A stretch of DNA of 64,000 nt. It comes from a virus. Under the pieces are notes generated by a model. The model made no database searches. It was given only the letters and a program-made list of their open reading frames with translations, and was not told the origin of the DNA. A program made the translations under genes and the position numbers. Positions 58,021 through 64,000 of this stretch are shown here, one piece after another (position 1 is the stretch's first letter; the number at the start of each line of letters is the position of its first letter). The stretch spans positions 28,963 through 92,962 of the IMG/VR virus record IMGVR_UViG_3300035188_001035, one strand, 5' to 3'.

Positions 58021-60033
58021 TTATTTATATATTCCCATGTATATATCTTCGTTAGCTCCTTCTGTAAACCAACTAGGACCTCTATACATTTGGCCACTAT
58101 TTTCTGTTTTTGGTGATGTTTGTGCGTTTGTTCCTATAATATCATAGTTGATAGGAGTAAGTGTTCTAGTGAGTTGTCGTGCTAACATATTGGCGATTAA
58201 TAATGCACTATATCGGTCTTTTCTTAATTTGCCCTTTTTACCATTTGGTAATTTTAAATCAGGAGTATCCCATCTGTCTCTAGCTCCTGATCCTGTGCTT
58301 GTGGAAGTCATAACTATTGTTGTCAATTCGTTTTTTAGTTCTTCAATCTCTAATATACATTCGCTGGTACTATCGTAAATAGGAGTAAGATCAGCTGTTA
58401 AAATATCTTTATTTTCTTGATCTAAAGCTAGTGCTAAGCTTAGATTATCAAAACGAGGAAATAATAATACTTTATCTTCAAAATCTTTGCGTAGTCCATG
58501 GTTTGCTTGTGCTGTCCAATCTGCTCGTGCAAATTGAACTAATTCTAAAATATGCAATCCTGGCTGATCATCCGTGTCTTTAGATTTATCATTATCTATA
58601 ACCGGCCAGATTAAATTCTCTCCATCTTCTAATTTATCTGGATCGTGTAATGCTTCTTCGATTGCTACGCCACCACCCTGAGCGTCCATTCCTATTCGCT
58701 CACAAGGAAAAACTTTCATTAAATTACGAATTTTCCTAGCACAAAATCCATAAAAATCATGTTCGTTTGATAGTCCTGCTTTTTGTCGTTCTTTAAAGTT
58801 TGTTCGATTCGTAGTCCAACAATATACTATTCTGGTGTGTGTTCCGTGACACTCTAATACTACAATACTAAAATTATCTTTTTCACTAGCAGGGTCAATT
58901 CCATATACATATTTATTCTTAGGGTCACCGTTTGTTCTTACTTCGAATAGAATTTTTTCATCATTTATAATTAATGGATTATCTGGTTTTACAACACAGC
59001 TTTCTATAAGGCTTCGTCTAAAGAATCCATCGCTATCTTCCGTAAAACATGCTGCATATTCCATATTATAAATACCAGTATGAATAGTAGCTTTAGCTCG
59101 TGCTACTTGTTTATCGTCCATGAATCCTTTTGGTATTAATTCATAAGGTATACGAATAATACTATAGTCTCTCCAATTAAAATTATCTGGTACTTCACCT
59201 TTAAAAATTTCTTCAAGTTTATGAATTTCGCCCTTGCTCTCTATAATAGTTTTGTATCTCTTCCAATAACTAGCAAAGTGCTTGAAAGCATAATCAGCCG
59301 TGCCTGCTATTATGGCCTGGTTACCCATTTTGAAACTTAATTCCTCTAAATCACTATTCCATAATCCAGCATCTTTCATGGCTTGTTTTTTAGCTTCTCT
59401 TTTTACGTTTTGAATAGGAGTAGCAGAAACTGCCGCGAAACCTGAAACTACGGTCTCATAAATATCTGGAGAAATTGATGCGAATTCGTCTGCGATGATA
59501 ATGTGTGCTCTTAAACCTCTAATTTTACTACCGTCGCCCATAGGAATAGCAATTGTCCAACTATCTCCGAATCTCATTGTGCATCTATCAACATCTCGAC
59601 GCGGTCCATCATCGTTACCATTAAAGATACTGCGTAAAATGGCACTATTACGCCAAAATGTTTCCATATATTCGAATACTAATTTACTCTGACGAAAAGC
59701 TGCGCCAACCACAACAATTTTGGTTCCTGGAACAAAGATGCATTTAAGAGTACAATACAATGCCATTAAAAAGCTTTTGCCGAAACCACGAGACGCAATG
59801 AACATTGGAAAAGGACGAATCCAGAATTCTTGTAAGATAGCAATTTGTATAGGATGAAGTTCAATATCAAATAATAATTTACATGTTGATCCAAAATTAA
59901 CAGGATTTCTTAGTAATTTTAGAAGATGAATATCTGGCCTTTCGATATCTTGCTCTATCCTATTAATCATAGGATTATTAGATATATTTAGTTGTGATAG
60001 TTCGCCAAGATTTAACCACGCATCTTCATACAT
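58021..60033 (-). CDS. Terminase large subunit
   Basis: The 670-residue packaging motor has an N-terminal ATPase with Walker A FIASRGFGKS (residues 78-87) and Walker B HIIIADEFASI (177-187), then the nuclease domain with YVYGIDPASEKDNFSIVV (D380), RIGMDAQGGG (D450) and a later acidic set. Its start overlaps the ERCC4-nuclease stop by 8 bases. DNA translocation and cutting at the portal are the family's roles. The assignment is secure by motif and by adjacent portal gene. Confidence 0.95.
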   Translation of the reverse strand: MYEDAWLNLGELSQLNISNNPMINRIEQDIERPDIHLLKLLRNPVNFGSTCKLLFDIELHPIQIAILQEFWIRPFPMFIASRGFGKSFLMALYCTLKCIFVPGTKIVVVGAAFRQSKLVFEYMETFWRNSAILRSIFNGNDDGPRRDVDRCTMRFGDSWTIAIPMGDGSKIRGLRAHIIIADEFASISPDIYETVVSGFAAVSATPIQNVKREAKKQAMKDAGLWNSDLEELSFKMGNQAIIAGTADYAFKHFASYWKRYKTIIESKGEIHKLEEIFKGEVPDNFNWRDYSIIRIPYELIPKGFMDDKQVARAKATIHTGIYNMEYAACFTEDSDGFFRRSLIESCVVKPDNPLIINDEKILFEVRTNGDPKNKYVYGIDPASEKDNFSIVVLECHGTHTRIVYCWTTNRTNFKERQKAGLSNEHDFYGFCARKIRNLMKVFPCERIGMDAQGGGVAIEEALHDPDKLEDGENLIWPVIDNDKSKDTDDQPGLHILELVQFARADWTAQANHGLRKDFEDKVLLFPRFDNLSLALALDQENKDILTADLTPIYDSTSECILEIEELKNELTTIVMTSTSTGSGARDRWDTPDLKLPNGKKGKLRKDRYSALLIANMLARQLTRTLTPINYDIIGTNAQTSPKTENSGQMYRGPSWFTEGANEDIYMGIYK
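58022..58029 (-). promoter_or_regulatory. Candidate T4-type late promoter box before portal
   Basis: TATAAATA reads on the minus strand near the end of the terminase gene, 46 bases before the portal ATG. That is the consensus late-promoter box used by gp55-type sigma factors, and such a factor is encoded at 61565-62188. In AT-rich DNA this 8-mer can arise by chance. Confidence 0.25.
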
Positions 60034-60505
60034 TGTGCGAATCCTTATTTTTTTCCATTTTATGAATACGCTTCAAAATAGAAGTGGCCATCTGTTCAGC
60101 ATTATCAGAGTCGCCACAAAAAATAACATTAATATGGTGTTCGATTTGTAAATCAATAAGATGCTTCATAATATAATTGGGACTAATTTTAATTTTATTC
60201 CACAATCGTTTGGGTATTGATGATCCTACAGGATACTGAAGAACGCTCTGTAGATTAAATTCTAATAATATGAAAGGATATTTAATTTGTTTTAATCTGT
60301 TAATAACATCTTCAAATCGACTTTCTGTAATATTATTAGCAATCTCAGCAACATTACGTTTTCGTTCTATGGCCACAATATTTTCCAAACCTTGTATGCT
60401 ATAATCCCCGGTATCTAATTTATGATGGGCCGTCGAGTATTCTGAGAATTCCCACGGCTTTTGTTCGCGCGTATCAATTATTATTGTAAAATCGTCATTT
60501 ATCAT
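60026..60505 (-). CDS. ERCC4-type nuclease
   Basis: The 159 residues carry the ERCC4 core: DTREQKPW (residues 11-18), GDYSI (33-37) and IERKR (46-50), the metal- and DNA-binding elements of XPF/Mus81 nucleases. The protein lacks helicase and HhH parts, as in stand-alone phage versions. It may cut branched DNA before packaging, a plausible link to the adjacent terminase gene. Confidence 0.85.
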   Translation of the reverse strand: MINDDFTIIIDTREQKPWEFSEYSTAHHKLDTGDYSIQGLENIVAIERKRNVAEIANNITESRFEDVINRLKQIKYPFILLEFNLQSVLQYPVGSSIPKRLWNKIKISPNYIMKHLIDLQIEHHINVIFCGDSDNAEQMATSILKRIHKMEKNKDSHNV

Positions 60506-60767
60506 AATGTTTATTCGATAATAGTTTACTAAAAAATTCTATATAGCTATCTTCATTATTTTTTACCATATCATGATGAGCTTTGCATAATGTTATACCA
60601 TTATTAATATCGTATCTTAAATGAGCATTAGATGCCCACTTGTTAATATGATGAACATGTAGTTTTTTACTATTAGAACAATTAGGCCACTGACAAATAC
60701 CGTGGTCTCGTTGTCTTACTTTTTGTCTCCATGCTTTGTAAAGGGGATCGCTATAATCACGCTTCAT
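60495..60767 (-). CDS. HNH endonuclease
   Basis: The 90-residue protein is a small HNH nuclease: C25-x4-C30 and C61-x2-H64 as zinc-type ligands, HVHHIN (H39, H40), N56 in DINNGITLC, and H65. It overlaps both neighbours by 11 bases. HNH proteins next to terminases are common in phages with cos or headful packaging and can be needed for terminase cutting. Confidence 0.85.
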   Translation of the reverse strand: MKRDYSDPLYKAWRQKVRQRDHGICQWPNCSNSKKLHVHHINKWASNAHLRYDINNGITLCKAHHDMVKNNEDSYIEFFSKLLSNKHYDK

Positions 60768-61581
60768 CTGAATTCTTTAATACTGCTTCTGGTGTTAATA
60801 AAGGAATGTCTAATTTACCATCCTGATAAGAATGATATTGCTGTAAAACATCTTTTGTCTTGTTAGTGGCCATATTGAGAATAACCATTTCGCGCCCTTC
60901 TTTTTCTCTTATCTCTTCGTCTTCTAGCATACGTATAAGGCCCGTCCAGCTACTTTTGCCATCTTCGATACGTTTGATTCGTTGTTCTCTTGTGGCTTTT
61001 AAGTCTTTGCTTATTTTTTGTTGTTCAGTAAGAAGTTTAGTATATTCGTTGGTATAGTTGGCCACACTATTACGGGCGAAAGTTAGTTGAGTTTCTAAAT
61101 TGATAAGTTTTTGGGTATCTCGTTGATCTTCTGGTTTGGCGTATATGTCATTAATAACTTGTTGTAATTTTTCAGTTTCGTTTATGTGGCGTTTTCGCTC
61201 TTTCATAGAACGATTAATAAGAATATCAATGGTTATAAATTGTTTGATCTGAAGTTCTTCGGCGGGTAAAACGTCTTCTCTAAATTGTTTGATAAGGTTA
61301 ATCCAAATTTCTTCAAAGTAATCTAGTTCGCCACTATCTTCGTCAAATTGTTTGGTAATTTCGTTCCAGAAACTTTTACTGTGTAATTTTGTTCGTAAAA
61401 TTTCATCACTATCATCATGTGTTAGTAACAATTTGCTTTCTGTTACATATCTTTTTATTGGTGCAGATGATCGATTTAAATTGGTGGCAATCTGGTCAAT
61501 AGTAAGAGAACCTATATTATCTCTTATGAATTTTTCTTCTTCCAGACTAAGCTGGCCTCTTTTTTTAGGAATTGATGTCAT
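60757..61581 (-). CDS. Small terminase-like HTH/coiled-coil protein
   Basis: The 274-residue protein has an N-terminal helix-turn-helix (LEEEKFIRDNIGSLTIDQIATNLNRSSAPIKRYV, residues 14-47) and a long coiled coil (residues 120-215), with a charged end. This is the architecture of small terminases: DNA-binding head and oligomerising core. It lies 5' to HNH and ERCC4 nuclease genes and the large terminase. The HTH resembles that of the plus-strand 72-residue protein at 62393. Confidence 0.6.
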   Translation of the reverse strand: MTSIPKKRGQLSLEEEKFIRDNIGSLTIDQIATNLNRSSAPIKRYVTESKLLLTHDDSDEILRTKLHSKSFWNEITKQFDEDSGELDYFEEIWINLIKQFREDVLPAEELQIKQFITIDILINRSMKERKRHINETEKLQQVINDIYAKPEDQRDTQKLINLETQLTFARNSVANYTNEYTKLLTEQQKISKDLKATREQRIKRIEDGKSSWTGLIRMLEDEEIREKEGREMVILNMATNKTKDVLQQYHSYQDGKLDIPLLTPEAVLKNSDEA

Positions 61582-62188
61582 AATCTTTGAGTATTTGTTT
61601 AATTTCTGAGTGTAATTTTTTAATCTCTAATTTGGAAACTTTACTGCCGCCTTTTAGTTTGAGAAATATGGGGCGATTTTTAACACTAATATTAAGATCT
61701 ATAATTTTTAATAGTTCTTTATTACTTATGCTATTAAATAATTCGTTACTATTAATTTCTTTGGCATTTTCTCCTATAGTATCAATACCAATGGGCTTCA
61801 TGATATTTTTCTTAGCATCATTTCGTTTGCTCCAATTTTCATATAATGAACAGTCATTTTTATTAGAAAATTCTGAACATCCTGAAGCTAGTGAGGTATT
61901 ATAAAATGGACATGTTAAGCAGGGTTTATCTGGTCGTTGATAGTTGTCTCGTTTGTAATTAAAGAGGCGATTTCTAACATGTGTCCATAAGAAGTTTTCT
62001 AGGGGGCGACTTTTATCATAATTTTTTAATCCTTCAAGCGCAAATATGGCGGCTTGTTGTTTCATATCTTCGTGGCTGTGATATCCAAATTTAAATTTAT
62101 AGCCTAATTTTTGGCTAATTTTTTCCCAAGCTTGTAAAAATTCAGCTTCGCTCACCTTGTTCTGAATTAGTTTGGGTTTTTTCGTCAT
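61565..62188 (-). CDS. Late transcription sigma factor-like protein with Cys cluster
   Basis: The 207-residue protein has a region like sigma-70 domain 2 (HEDMKQQAAIFALEGLKNYDKSRPLENFLWTHVRNRLFNYKRD, residues 39-81). An inserted four-Cys cluster (C90, C93, C104, C113) follows, probably binding zinc, and a C-terminal helical part. This fits the gp55 type of late sigma, which recognises TATAAATA. Ribosome site AAGGAA before ATG 62188. Control of late virion genes by this factor is inference. Confidence 0.7.
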   Translation of the reverse strand: MTKKPKLIQNKVSEAEFLQAWEKISQKLGYKFKFGYHSHEDMKQQAAIFALEGLKNYDKSRPLENFLWTHVRNRLFNYKRDNYQRPDKPCLTCPFYNTSLASGCSEFSNKNDCSLYENWSKRNDAKKNIMKPIGIDTIGENAKEINSNELFNSISNKELLKIIDLNISVKNRPIFLKLKGGSKVSKLEIKKLHSEIKQILKDYDINS

Positions 62189-62312
62189 GTATTATTTCCT
62201 TTAGTGGTTTATCTATAGTATCGTGGAGTTCAGCTTCTGTAACTAGTTCAGTATTAGCTACTGTTTTTAAAACTGATGAAGCTACCGTGGGAAAATTATT
62301 GTTTATATTCAT
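62142..62312 (-). CDS. Short upstream ORF overlapping the sigma-like gene
   Basis: This 56-codon frame runs from ATG 62312 to TGA 62142 and overlaps the start of the sigma-like gene in another frame by 47 bases. An aaggtg ribosome-like site lies 6 bases upstream. The product begins MNINNNFPTVASSVLKTV and is acidic. It may be a leader peptide that couples translation, or only a chance frame. Confidence 0.4.
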   Translation of the reverse strand: MNINNNFPTVASSVLKTVANTELVTEAELHDTIDKPLKEIIHDEKTQTNSEQGERS

Positions 62313-62321
62313 AAAAGCACC

Positions 62322-62352
62322 TTGACCGGTATTTTGTTCTATTTACTATTAT
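62322..62352 (+). promoter_or_regulatory. Sigma-70-type promoter candidate for 62393 gene
   Basis: A -35 box TTGACC (62322-62327) is followed by TACTAT after 16 bases or TATTAT (62347-62352) after 19. The first ATG is 41-44 bases downstream, with AAGGAG at normal spacing. It lies in the short divergent gap with the minus-strand gene run. Confidence 0.4.
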
Positions 62353-62392
62353 AGTAGTAGATACACAAAAAGCAACTTTAAGGAGACACTAA

Positions 62393-62611
62393 ATGTCAAA
62401 AACATATAAAAAGTGGACAAAAGAAGAACTAGAATTTATCAGTAACAACTCTCAAAATATGAAGGATGAGGAAATTGCGGCCTACTTAAATAAGACGGAT
62501 AGTAGTCGAACAATTAGTGTGGGCATGGTTCGTAGACAAAGACGCAAGTTAAGTATTGTGAAGCCACGAGGTCGTAAGCCATCCAAGGTTAACGAATCTG
62601 CTGAAGCATGA
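62393..62611 (+). CDS. Small HTH / AT-hook DNA-binding protein
   Basis: The 72-residue protein combines a WTKEELEFI...MKDEEIAAYLN helix-turn-helix-like start with a very basic VRRQRRKL helix and the AT-hook-like PRGRKP (residues 58-63). AAGGAG precedes ATG. It lies divergent to the late gene run and is the first gene of the right-hand region, so it is a candidate regulator of the switch or of the repeat operators nearby. It ends with a strong terminator. Confidence 0.75.
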   Translation: MSKTYKKWTKEELEFISNNSQNMKDEEIAAYLNKTDSSRTISVGMVRRQRRKLSIVKPRGRKPSKVNESAEA

Positions 62612-62642
62612 TAGTATAAAACTGATTAAATTTTCTAGCAAC

Positions 62643-62673
62643 AAAGGGGCAGAGTTACTTCTGCTCCTTTTTT
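62643..62673 (+). terminator. Rho-independent terminator after HTH/AT-hook gene
   Basis: AAAGGGGCAGA (62643-62653) pairs with TCTGCTCCTTT (62660-62670) with one G.T pair and a six-base loop, followed by TTTTTT. It begins 32 bases after the stop codon and separates the AT-rich late region from the GC-richer block. Confidence 0.85.
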
Positions 62674-62737
62674 GTTGGTTGGGGGATTATGGCTATTAAA
62701 CTGGCCAATTATATATGAGGTGCTTATTGTGTTTATA

Positions 62738-62806
62738 CCACCGCCCCGTTTTGGGGGTGTGGCCCCTTGTAAGGGGGGAAACAAAAAAACCCCCCTATGG
62801 TGGGGG
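62738..62806. repeat. Three adjacent G/C-tract inverted repeats
   Basis: Hairpin 1 is CCACCGCCCC/GGGGGTGTGG (62738-62762, imperfect); hairpin 2 is CCCCTT-GT-AAGGGG (62763-62776); hairpin 3 is CCCCC-TATGGT-GGGGG (62791-62806). None is followed by a proper T-run, so these are not standard terminators. Related short stems occur at 63180-63197 and 63795-63809. Confidence 0.6.
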
Positions 62807-62818
62807 ACCCGACCATCG

Positions 62819-62891
62819 TGGCAGGCTTTTGACAAAATGGCAGGACAAAATGGCAGGAACTGCAAATATGGCATAGATACCAAAATGGCAG
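62819..62891. repeat. TGGCAG operator-like repeats, cluster 1
   Basis: ACAAAATGGCAG occurs at 62832-62843 and 62845-62856, a degenerate form at 62862-62874, and CCAAAATGGCAG at 62880-62891, with a bare TGGCAG at 62819-62824. Start-to-start distances are 13, 17 and 18 bases. They look like binding sites for one repressor or replication protein. Confidence 0.65.
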
Positions 62892-63008
62892 AATGTTGAA
62901 AATCGCGGGAAAAACAGCATTTTTGATTTTTTTTGGGTTTGGCATGGGGTGTGCATATTATTCTGGCATCGGAAAAGGATACAAACCAGTAGAAAGAAAG
63001 GTAGAAAA

Positions 63009-63188
63009 ATGAAAATCGGTGATTTTGTTTTTGCCGAATACGATAACGGCGAAATTGTCAACGGAGAGGTGGTCAGCGTCAGAATGTTCGGTGATCGTAC
63101 CCTGCTAACTGTCAAGTGTGAGCAAGGGTATCGGTCGATCTATACCGACAAGTGCGTCACGTTTGATATTCTGGAAACCACCCCCTAA
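63009..63188 (+). CDS. Small beta (SH3/KOW-like) early protein
   Basis: The 59-residue protein, MKIGDFVFAEYDNGEIVNGEVVSV then LLTVKCEQGYRSIYTDKC, has the short strand-turn pattern of SH3 or KOW-type barrels. An AAAGG site precedes ATG 63009; the earlier ATG at 62949 lies in the promoter region. GC-richer codons than the rest of the window. The stop codon falls in the loop of a C5/G5 stem. Function unknown. Confidence 0.65.
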   Translation: MKIGDFVFAEYDNGEIVNGEVVSVRMFGDRTLLTVKCEQGYRSIYTDKCVTFDILETTP

Positions 63189-63240
63189 CTTTGGGGGTTG
63201 AGCGTCAAAAAAACTTTGGTATCCTAGTAGAAAGCAAAGG
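63180..63240 (+). promoter_or_regulatory. Regulatory module B (hairpin + promoter)
   Basis: CCCCC and GGGGG (63181-63197) form a stem around the stop codon of the previous gene. TTGAGC (63198-63203) then TATCCT (63220-63225) with a 16-base spacer is a sigma-70-like promoter, followed by AGTAGAAAGCAAAGG, which matches the leader of module A. No TGGCAG operator is present. Confidence 0.5.
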
Positions 63241-63251
63241 AAAAAAGCAAA

Positions 63252-63575
63252 ATGAAAAAGTATAAGATTATTCGAGACGCGGAGAGGGTTGCCCGGTCGT
63301 GCTTCCTAGGGATTGCTATCCCTTGCGACAAGTCTACCGCGGATGGCGGTATGATCCGTTCGGAAAAGGTTCTCAAGTTCAATCGCAAGGCTTTGCGGAA
63401 TATCGGTAAGGCTAAGGCCGATAAGGTTGACCCCCGCATGTTGGGGGGTGAGGATACGATGATCGTCAAGGTTGGCCAACCCGGAAGTAAGGAAAGGGTT
63501 GAGGCTTTGCGATCACAATATGAAGCCATTGAGGCTTGCGACGAATCGGTTTCGCCGTTCGCGTGGGAAGCGTAA
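63252..63575 (+). CDS. Small basic early protein, unknown
   Basis: The 107-residue protein begins MKKYKIIRDAERVARSCFLGIAIPCDKS and has a basic middle (RKALRNIGKAKADKVDPRM). No family is recognised. It has its own promoter and AAAGG site. The internal CCCCC/GGGGGG tract (around 63430-63450) belongs to the same class of stems as in the intergenic modules. It is probably an early protein of host takeover, from its position only. Confidence 0.6.
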   Translation: MKKYKIIRDAERVARSCFLGIAIPCDKSTADGGMIRSEKVLKFNRKALRNIGKAKADKVDPRMLGGEDTMIVKVGQPGSKERVEALRSQYEAIEACDESVSPFAWEA

Positions 63576-63624
63576 ACGTTGTAGATAGGATGTTCGAAGG
63601 GTACTTTGAAAAAAAGGAATTATC

Positions 63625-63765
63625 ATGACGATCTTGGAAAGTGACTGCTGCTACGCTCCCGTTGTCGCGGGAGACATTTGTACACGTTGCAAAGAACACT
63701 GCGAACCCGTATGGGTGGAAACGGAGGAGGATAATGGTCAACCCGGATTCATTCCGGGAACCTAA
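63625..63765 (+). CDS. Cys-rich mini-protein (zinc-ribbon-like)
   Basis: The 46-residue protein is too short for many gene callers but has a good AAAAAGGA ribosome site. It contains DCCYAPVVAGDICTRCKEHCEP, with Cys at 8, 9, 19, 22 and 26, giving a CxxC-x3-C zinc-type pattern common in short phage proteins. The rest is acidic. Function unknown, possibly a small DNA- or protein-binding factor. Confidence 0.65.
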   Translation: MTILESDCCYAPVVAGDICTRCKEHCEPVWVETEEDNGQPGFIPGT

Positions 63766-63794
63766 TCCCCCAAAGGTAGGATATACACAATCCT

Positions 63795-63809
63795 CCCCCT
63801 AAAGGGGGG
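63795..63809. repeat. G/C-tract hairpin, module C
   Basis: CCCCCT-AA-AGGGGG (centre near 63802) is the counterpart of hairpins at 62738-62806, placed just before the second operator cluster. Confidence 0.5.
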
Positions 63810-63811
63810 TA

Positions 63812-63855
63812 CTGCCAAAATGGCAGATTTTGCCCGAAAACTGCCAAAATGGCAG
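63812..63855. promoter_or_regulatory. Perfect palindromic operators, cluster 2
   Basis: CTGCCAAAATGGCAG occurs twice (63812-63826 and 63841-63855), 29 bases apart. Each has a 6-base inverted arm (CTGCCA/TGGCAG) around AAA. The cluster-1 sites are half-like versions of the same motif, which points to a dimeric DNA-binding protein. Confidence 0.7.
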
Positions 63856-63888
63856 GCTAGCAAATATTATACCAAAGCATGCTAAAAA

Positions 63889-63990
63889 TTATTTTTTTGT
63901 TTGGCATGAAATTATATTTTGATTTTTTCAAAGATTTTTCTTGCATTGGTCGATTTACTCTGTATAATGAGTGCATAAGAAAGAAAGAGA
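63889..63990 (+). promoter_or_regulatory. Module C promoter driving a gene beyond the window
   Basis: A T-tract with TTTGGCATG (63889-63908) leads to TTGCAT (63941-63946), a 16-base spacer and a perfect TATAAT (63963-63968), then a GTGCATAAGAAAGAAAGAG leader like those of modules A and B. The downstream gene starts outside the window. Apart from hairpins and operators the 63766-64000 gap holds no gene. Confidence 0.7.
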
Positions 63991-64000
63991 GAAAGAAAAA

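Larger units (their letters stand above)
62674..63008 (+). promoter_or_regulatory. Regulatory module A (hairpins, operators, promoter)
   Basis: This 335-base gene-free stretch holds, in order, three G/C-tract hairpins (centred near 62750, 62769 and 62798), operator-like repeats (see separate entry), a T-tract with TTTGGCATG (62927-62946), a GATACA -10-like hexamer (62978-62983), and the leader AGTAGAAAGAAAGG just before ATG 63009. The same order recurs at 63795-64000. Confidence 0.55.

Noticed and set aside
62635-63115. Several overlapping open frames on both strands at 62635-63115
   Set aside because: They run through the hairpins, operator repeats and promoter, lack ribosome sites and conflict with one another.
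62643-64000. tRNA genes in the GC-richer block
   Set aside because: I looked for cloverleaf-like stems with a TTC loop and found none that pair properly.
1-64000. Prophage attachment site or integrase
   Set aside because: No integrase or recombinase gene is visible, so integration cannot be inferred from this window.

Overview
The window is a 64 kb piece of a large tailed-phage genome (double-stranded DNA, HK97-fold capsid, probably long non-contractile tail). The evidence is one nearly unbroken run of minus-strand genes from about 62.3 kb down to 17.1 kb in classical virion order: late sigma-like factor, small terminase candidate, HNH and ERCC4-type nucleases, large terminase, portal, protease/scaffold, decoration protein, major capsid protein with its own terminator, head-tail connectors, two tail-tube-like paralogues, tail chaperone-like genes, a 4202-residue tape measure protein, and then fibre, adhesin and hub-like proteins. 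No integrase, rRNA or tRNA was seen. Most of the window is very AT-rich. Shine-Dalgarno sites are present at many starts. The host cannot be named from this sequence: SprB-like and YadA-like adhesin repeats are shared by many bacteria.

Layout. 1-4.5 kb (+): tightly overlapping GT4 glycosyltransferases, a nucleotidyltransferase-like protein and short or partial sugar-related genes. 4.5-6.4 kb (+): an endonuclease with helix-turn-helix and NUMOD3-like segments, a candidate single-strand-annealing protein and a zinc-ribbon protein. 6.4-10.2 kb (+): two proteins ending in long Ser-Pro-Thr-Pro repeats (41 and 24 units). 10.2-17.0 kb: a glycosyltransferase island, four genes on + and four on -, meeting tail to tail at 14.43 kb. 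17.06-18.07 kb (-): a third SPTP-tailed protein, so the island is bracketed by SPTP arrays in inverted orientation. 18-62.3 kb (-): virion and packaging genes. 62.4-64 kb (+): a small HTH/AT-hook protein and a GC-richer region of short genes with repeated regulatory modules.

The main hypothesis is a phage-encoded protein O-glycosylation system. Mucin-like Pro/Thr/Ser-rich tails sit directly beside a GT60 (polypeptide GlcNAc-transferase-like) gene, GT92, GT2, GT4 and DUF3431-like enzymes and an HtrL/YibB-FkbM methyltransferase fusion. GT60 enzymes in eukaryotes modify Thr or hydroxyproline in proteins. The phage may therefore build, extend and methylate glycans on its own virion fibres. A second notable system is the right-hand regulatory region. 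A module of G/C-tract hairpins, CCAAAATGGCAG operator-like sites, a T-tract with TTTGGCATG, and a promoter and leader occurs twice in the same order, plus a partial third copy, which suggests coordinated control of early genes by one DNA-binding protein.

Functional names below rest on motifs read by eye. No database search was run.
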